A DNA stretch of 64,000 nt from Bradyrhizobium arachidis (GTDB lineage Bacteria; Pseudomonadota; Alphaproteobacteria; Rhizobiales; Xanthobacteraceae), in NCBI RefSeq assembly GCF_024758505.1, contig NZ_CP077970.1, forward strand, positions 930,001-994,000. Direction: 5' to 3'. Position 1 is the stretch's first letter, and the number at the start of each line of letters is the position of its first letter. The notes under the pieces are model-generated. The model was given only the letters and a program-made list of their open reading frames with translations. It made no database searches and was not told the DNA's origin. Position numbers and translations under genes: made by a program. Of the stretch, positions 59,870 to 64,000 are shown in pieces.

Positions 59870-60910
59870 TCAGTCCTTCTCTTCCTCGACCGCGGGAGCT
59901 GCGAGCGAGCGCAGCAGCAGCACGGGGATCAGCAGCATGAAGACGATGACCTCCTTGTAATTGCTGGCATAGAAGGACGAGAACGCCTCGACGATGCCGA
60001 CGAACAGCGCGGCGACCGCGGTCAGCGGATAGCTGACCAGCCCGCCGATGATCGCCGCGACAAAGCCTTTCAGGCCGATCAGGAAGCCGCTGTCGTAGTA
60101 GAGGGTCGTGATCGGAACGATCAAAATGCCCGACAGCGCGCCGATGACGGAGGCGAGCAGGAAGGCGATCTGCCCCGACAGCGAGGTGCGGATGCCTGCA
60201 AGCCGCGCGCCGAGCCGGTTAACGGCGGTGGCGCGCAGCGCCTTGCCGTAGCGCGTCCAGCCGAAGAACAGCCAGAGGCCGACGATGAAGGCGATTGTGA
60301 TGCCGTAGACGGTGATGCTCTGGCCGGTGAAGCGCAGCGAGCCCGCGGTGAACGCGGTCGACAGCACGGCGGGTCCGCGCTGGCCTTCGGCGCCGAAGAA
60401 CAAGAGCCCCAGTCCCTGCAGCGCCAGGTGCACGCCGACCGATGCGATCAGCAGCACCAGCACCGAGGTGTGCGCGAGCGGTTGGAACACGATGCGATAG
60501 AGATAGACGCCGATCATCGCGACGATCACCAGCGACAGCGCCATGCTGACCGCCACCGGCGCCTTCTGACCGGCATAGGAGAGCGTCAGGGCCAGCACGA
60601 TTGCCGGCAGCACGACGTTGGCTGCAAGGCTGCGGGCGACCAGCCTGCCGTGCAGCGCCTTGCGCGCCGCGAACAGATCGAGCGCGAAGGCCACAATGCC
60701 CATGGCGAGCGCCAGCTTCGCCGTGCCCGGCATCTGGCCGGAGGCGAGCGAGGCATAGGTCAGCGCCCCATAGGTGACGAATTCGCCTTGTGGAATGAGG
60801 ATTACGCGGGTGACGGCAAATACCAGCACCAGCGCCAATCCGAGCAGCGCGTAGATCGCGCCATTGGTGATGCCGTCCTGCACCAGGAACAGCATGATGG
60901 TCGTGTTCAA
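59870..60910 (-). CDS. livH: branched-chain amino acid-type ABC permease LivH
   Basis: A permease of about 346 residues with multiple hydrophobic segments: MLFLVQDGITNGAIYALLGLALVLVFAVTRVILIPQGEFVTYGALTYA is the typical LivH opening, and KALRATAVNRLGARLAGI contains the EAA-like loop. The TTG at 60910 (LNTTIMLF) has GGGGGAG eight bases before it; the ATG at 60895 is an alternative. It is the first gene of the liv operon and is divergent from the MarR regulator. Confidence 0.88.
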   Translation of the reverse strand: MNTTIMLFLVQDGITNGAIYALLGLALVLVFAVTRVILIPQGEFVTYGALTYASLASGQMPGTAKLALAMGIVAFALDLFAARKALHGRLVARSLAANVVLPAIVLALTLSYAGQKAPVAVSMALSLVIVAMIGVYLYRIVFQPLAHTSVLVLLIASVGVHLALQGLGLLFFGAEGQRGPAVLSTAFTAGSLRFTGQSITVYGITIAFIVGLWLFFGWTRYGKALRATAVNRLGARLAGIRTSLSGQIAFLLASVIGALSGILIVPITTLYYDSGFLIGLKGFVAAIIGGLVSYPLTAVAALFVGIVEAFSSFYASNYKEVIVFMLLIPVLLLRSLAAPAVEEEKD

Positions 60911-60995
60911 GCCGGACGCTCCCCCTCGATGTCCGGACCGGCACCGCCTTTCGCGGTGGATGGTCCGTTCACAGCCATTGAAATTCGCTGACGAT

Positions 60996-61025
60996 ATTTG
61001 ATATGGTCCATAACAATTATCAAAT
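60996..61025. promoter_or_regulatory. probable MarR operator region of the liv operon and marR
   Basis: Arms ATTTGATA (60996-61003) and TATCAAAT (61018-61025) enclose the smaller palindrome TATGGTCCATA (61002-61012). The inner part reads ATATGGTCCATAAC, close to TTATGTTCTATAAC at 50347-50360. It lies between livH (start 60910) and marR (start 61087). Confidence 0.6.
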
Positions 61026-61086
61026 ATAACATCAAGGGCGGCGGAACGACCCAGCCCCAATTTAGCGGGATTGCGAGCACCAGGCG

Positions 61087-61596
61087 ATGACCGTTTCAAA
61101 AACCGTTGAAAAGTCAGCGGAAGTGACCAAGTCGCGCAAGGACGCCGGGGACAACCCGGCCGAGGCGCTGCACCTTGGCGAGCTTTCCGAGCAACTCGGC
61201 TACGTGCTCAAGCGTGCCCAGCTCAAGGTGTTCGAGAACTTCCTGCGCTGCGTCGCCTCGCTACAGCTTACGCCGGCGCAGTTCTCCGTGCTGCTGCTGG
61301 TCGAGCAGAACCCGGGCCGTAACCAGACCGAGATCGCCTCCACGCTCGGCATCCTGCGCCCGAACTTCGTGGCGATGCTCGACAATCTGGAGAGCCGCGA
61401 CCTCTGCGCCCGGATCCGCTCCACCAACGACCGCCGCTCGCACATCCTGGTGCTGACCGACAAGGGCAAGGCCGTGCTGACCCGCGCGAAAAAGCTCGTC
61501 GCCACCAAGCACGAGGCGCGCCTCAACGAGGTGCTCGGGGCGGCCAACCGCGAAGCCCTGATCGCAATGCTTTCGAAGATCGCGAACGAGTTTTGA
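61087..61596 (+). CDS. MarR-family transcriptional regulator (CouR-like)
   Basis: A 169-residue winged-helix regulator. After an N-terminal tail of about 25 residues, ALHLGELSEQLGYVLKRAQLKVFENFLRCVASLQLTPAQFSVLLLVEQNPGRNQTEIASTLGILRPNFVAMLDNLESRDLCARIRSTNDRRSHILVLTDKG shows the MarR core with recognition helix and wing. Family members such as CouR bind hydroxycinnamoyl-CoA and release DNA. It is divergent from the liv operon; the shared motif with the ligase operon suggests it controls both. Confidence 0.85.
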   Translation: MTVSKTVEKSAEVTKSRKDAGDNPAEALHLGELSEQLGYVLKRAQLKVFENFLRCVASLQLTPAQFSVLLLVEQNPGRNQTEIASTLGILRPNFVAMLDNLESRDLCARIRSTNDRRSHILVLTDKGKAVLTRAKKLVATKHEARLNEVLGAANREALIAMLSKIANEF

Positions 61597-61605
61597 GCCG
61601 GAGGA

Positions 61606-63720
61606 TCAGGCCGCGGCGAAGCGGTCGAGCACGGCAGGCGCTTCGGTCGACAGGAACTTGCGCTCGATCTCCGCGGCCGGCAGCGGGCGGCTGAACAGGA
61701 AGCCCTGGACCTCGGTGCACCCTTCGGCCGCGATGCGATCGAGCTGCTCGCGCGTCTCAACGCCTTCCGCCGTCGTCCCCATCCCCATTCCATTCGCGAG
61801 CGCAGCAATGGCGCGAACGATATTGAGAGAACTGGCGTCGGTTGCGATGTCGCGGATGAAGGAACGATCGATCTTGATCTTGTCGAAAGGAAAGCACTGC
61901 AGATAGGTCAGCGACGAATAGCCGGTGCCGAAATCGTCCATGGCGATCCGGATGCCCAGCGCGCGTAGCCGGTGCAGCATGGCGAGCGTTCCATTTTTGT
62001 CGTGGAGCAGGACGCTCTCGGTGATCTCGATCTCCAGGCGTCGCGCGTCCAGGCCGGACGCCGCCAGCGCTCCCACAATGACCTCGGCGAGGCCGGGATG
62101 ATGGAATTGGGCGGCGGAGATGTTGACCGCGATATGCAGTCGGTCTGGCCACCGGCTCGCGGTCATGCAGGCCTGTCGGATGACCCATTCGCCGATCGGC
62201 ACGATCAGGCCGATCTCCTCGGCAAGCGGAATGAAGCTATTCGGCGGGATCAGGCCGCGCTGCGGATGCCGCCAGCGGATCAGGGCCTCGACGCCGCTGA
62301 TCTCGCCGGTCTCGGTCTGCACCAGCGGCTGGTAGTGAAGCTCGAATTCGCCTGCGGCGAGCGCCTTGCGCAAATCGAGCTCGAGCGCGCGGCGGTTCTG
62401 CACTTGCTCGTCCATCGCGGGCTCGAAGAAGCGGTAGGTGCCGCGGCCCTCGCTCTTGGCCTGGTAGAGCGCCAGATCGGCATTGCGTAGCGCCTGCTCG
62501 GGCGTTGCTCCGTCGCCCGGCGCGATCGCAAGCCCAATGCTCGCGCCGGCGATCGTCTGCTGTCCGTCGATGTCGAACGGCAGGTTCATCTGCCTGATGA
62601 TGCGCTCGGCGAGGGCACTTGCGTCGTTGCGATCGTCGATCGGAGTCTGCAGGACGATGAATTCGTCGCCGCCCATCCGGGCAATCGTATCGCCCGGGCG
62701 AACGAGCTTGCGCAGGCGCTCGCTGACGGCCTTGAGAAGCGCGTCGCCGGCATGATGCCCCAGCGTATCGTTGACCGACTTGAACTTGTCGAGATCGATG
62801 TGATGGATGGCGAAGGTCGCGCCGGCCGCGAAGGCCTGCTCCAGGCGCTGGCCGAGCAAGGTGCGATTGGCAAGGTCGGTAAGGGCGTCATGATGCGCCA
62901 TATGGGCGATCTGGAGCTCCGCGTGCCGTTGCTCGGTGATGTCCTCGTGGGTCGCCACCCAGCCCAGGTCGGGCATGGGCCGATGACGGATCTTGAAGGT
63001 GCGCCCGTTCCTCATCTCGACGATGCTGTCAGTCGGCTCCGCCGAGATCGCGATGTCGGTGCGCCATTTGACATACTCGTCCCGGGTCATCGCGGGAACG
63101 CTGCCGACAGCGAAGCGCAGTTCGAGAATCTCCCATAGCGACGTGCCGGGTCGAACGCGCTCCGGCGGCAGGCCGTACATATCGACATATCGCGTGTTGC
63201 AGACGATCAGTCGATGATTGCCGTCGAAGAAGCACAGGCCCTGCGACATGTTGTTGATGGCGCTGTCGAACTGCAGGTTGCGCTCCGTGAGCCGCGCGCT
63301 GAGCTCCTCGCGTTCGGTGATGTCCTCGTGGGTGGCCATACCGCCGCCGCCGGGAAGTGGACGAATGCTGTAGGCGATGATCCGACCATCCGCGAATTCC
63401 TGCACGGTCCGCTCGCTGACGATCTCTCCCTCGGTCCGCTTGCGGATATAGGCGTTCGCCTCGTCGCGGGTCTTCAATCCGAGTTTCAGCCGATGCTGGA
63501 TCAGGTTCCTGGTCGGTGTGCCCGGACGCACGTCCTCCGGCGACAGGGCATACATCTGCATGTAGCGCTGGTTGCAGTAGATGACCTTGCGGTCCGCGCC
63601 GAACAGGACGATGCCGAGCGACAGATTGTTGACGGCCTGCTCGAGCAGCCCGCCCAAAAGGAGGGGGTCAAGCGGACCGAGCGAATCAGTGTCGGCGACC
63701 TGCTTGTCACGGTCGTCCAT
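61606..63720 (-). CDS. PAS-PAS-GGDEF-EAL dual c-di-GMP enzyme
   Basis: A 704-residue cytoplasmic protein. Two PAS_7-type domains (about 25-138 and 145-268, each ending ATHEDIT) precede a GGDEF domain (intact G350-G-D-E-F354, with an I-site R341-P-G-D344 five residues before) and an EAL domain (E478-A-L480, with later NISAAQF, E-x-T-E and DDFGTGYSSL motifs). Both catalytic sites look intact, so it could make and degrade c-di-GMP; the I-site suggests feedback. No signal peptide or membrane segments are evident, so the PAS domains must sense a cytoplasmic signal. It is transcribed alone. Confidence 0.92.
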   Translation of the reverse strand: MDDRDKQVADTDSLGPLDPLLLGGLLEQAVNNLSLGIVLFGADRKVIYCNQRYMQMYALSPEDVRPGTPTRNLIQHRLKLGLKTRDEANAYIRKRTEGEIVSERTVQEFADGRIIAYSIRPLPGGGGMATHEDITEREELSARLTERNLQFDSAINNMSQGLCFFDGNHRLIVCNTRYVDMYGLPPERVRPGTSLWEILELRFAVGSVPAMTRDEYVKWRTDIAISAEPTDSIVEMRNGRTFKIRHRPMPDLGWVATHEDITEQRHAELQIAHMAHHDALTDLANRTLLGQRLEQAFAAGATFAIHHIDLDKFKSVNDTLGHHAGDALLKAVSERLRKLVRPGDTIARMGGDEFIVLQTPIDDRNDASALAERIIRQMNLPFDIDGQQTIAGASIGLAIAPGDGATPEQALRNADLALYQAKSEGRGTYRFFEPAMDEQVQNRRALELDLRKALAAGEFELHYQPLVQTETGEISGVEALIRWRHPQRGLIPPNSFIPLAEEIGLIVPIGEWVIRQACMTASRWPDRLHIAVNISAAQFHHPGLAEVIVGALAASGLDARRLEIEITESVLLHDKNGTLAMLHRLRALGIRIAMDDFGTGYSSLTYLQCFPFDKIKIDRSFIRDIATDASSLNIVRAIAALANGMGMGTTAEGVETREQLDRIAAEGCTEVQGFLFSRPLPAAEIERKFLSTEAPAVLDRFAAA

Positions 63721-64000
63721 GGATCGTTTGCCCCCCCTTCAGCGCCGGCGCCATTAGAGCAGAGGCCGCTGAATCAACTCCATGATCTGGCGCGGCTGCC
63801 GGGCAGGTTTCCTGAAGTGCAGCGAATATCGGGTTAAAGCGCGCCGGACTCGGTGGGCCGGTCGCAAAGGCGCCGCGCGCGAGTTTCTGATGTGCAATGC
63901 AGCATTAGTGATGCTTGATACATCACTTTAGATGTATTAAGCTTGGTAAATCATTGGAATTGCCACGGAGATCCCGTCCCGTGATCACTGCTGCGCAACT
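63721..64000. other. upstream region with an orphan operator-like dyad
   Basis: 280 bases upstream of the c-di-GMP enzyme gene, up to the window edge. It contains a 28-bp dyad at 63914-63941 with arms CTTGATACATC and GATGTATTAAG (10 of 11 symmetric) and an overlapping AGTGATG/CATCACT pair at 63907-63927. A GTG near 63986 could begin another gene beyond the window. Confidence 0.5.

Noticed and set aside
1..64000. CRISPR array
   Set aside because: Repeats are dispersed palindromes of different families. No series of regularly spaced direct repeats is present, and no cas genes were seen.
1..64000. tRNA or rRNA genes
   Set aside because: No cloverleaf with GTTCGANTC-type T-arm plus acceptor pairing, and no rRNA-like sequence, was found on reading the gaps.

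Overview
The window looks like chromosomal DNA of a Bradyrhizobium-type alphaproteobacterium (Nitrobacteraceae). The reasons are the high GC content, an mbfA gene with an Irr-type iron control element, the large number of acyl-CoA and amidohydrolase genes, and at least seven families of dispersed palindromic intergenic repeats of the kind common in Bradyrhizobium. No rRNA, tRNA or CRISPR array was seen.

Layout. 0-1.9 kb: DUF1488 protein, a membrane-anchored hypothetical and a CinA-C protein. 2.0-4.6 kb: an operon of two paralogous amidohydrolases and a Rieske ferredoxin. 4.9-6.8 kb: a LysR regulator divergent from a DUF1127 gene and a GNAT gene, both with strong terminators. 6.8-9.9 kb: an enoyl-CoA hydratase and an SDR separated by IS110 copy A. 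10.2-17.7 kb: AidB-like acyl-CoA dehydrogenase, Zn alcohol dehydrogenase, amidase, MbfA and epoxide hydrolase. 18.5-19.9 kb: IS110 copy B. 19.9-32.2 kb: a beta-oxidation-like cluster (acyl-CoA ligase, thiolase, TetR, SDR, enoyl-CoA hydratase, feruloyl-CoA-synthase-like ligase, three acyl-CoA dehydrogenases, nitroreductase). 32.3-32.8 kb: a DUF559 nuclease gene filling the centre of a dispersed palindrome. 33-45 kb: three WYL-regulator modules with GST, DUF6157, quinone-oxidoreductase, SnoaL and YkgJ genes, plus a MloK1-like cyclic-nucleotide-gated K+ channel and a TAXI-type binding protein. 45-50.3 kb: a second CoA-ligase operon (hydratase, ligase, SDR, thioesterase, ABC binding protein). 51-55 kb: a TRAP transporter operon. 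55-57 kb: thioesterase, LysR and a PNPOx-like protein. 57.4-61.6 kb: a branched-chain-type ABC transporter (LivF, a fused LivM-LivG, LivH) divergent from a MarR/CouR-like regulator. 61.6-63.7 kb: a PAS-PAS-GGDEF-EAL protein.

Main discovery. The two IS110 copies are nearly identical and lie in inverted orientation. Both sit at the same position, a CT dinucleotide at the end of the same genomic palindrome (the REP with GGTGGGTTA arms). The roughly 209-base leader of the element encodes what reads as a complete bridge RNA: a 5' stem-loop, a target loop whose guides match the REP site (7 + 5 bases), and a donor loop whose guides match the element's own ends (8 + 5 bases). Joining the element's ends creates a sigma70-like promoter (TTGCTT, 17 bases, TATATT). 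This explains from sequence alone why the element goes into REPs.

Second discovery. A dispersed palindrome with TTACCCTCC ends exists in three forms: a short non-coding form (4.6 and 24.4 kb), a form whose centre is exactly replaced by a DUF559 nuclease gene (32.3 kb), and a minimal 21-bp form (57.3 kb). This suggests a mobile element, its MITE-like derivatives and a possible scar.

Regulation. Three WYL regulators are associated with related dyads (TGnCA, 5-6 bases, TGnCA). A 15-bp motif is shared by the promoters of the second CoA-ligase operon, the liv/MarR divergent promoter and, more weakly, the TRAP operon. This suggests one MarR regulon for uptake and activation of an aromatic or fatty acid.
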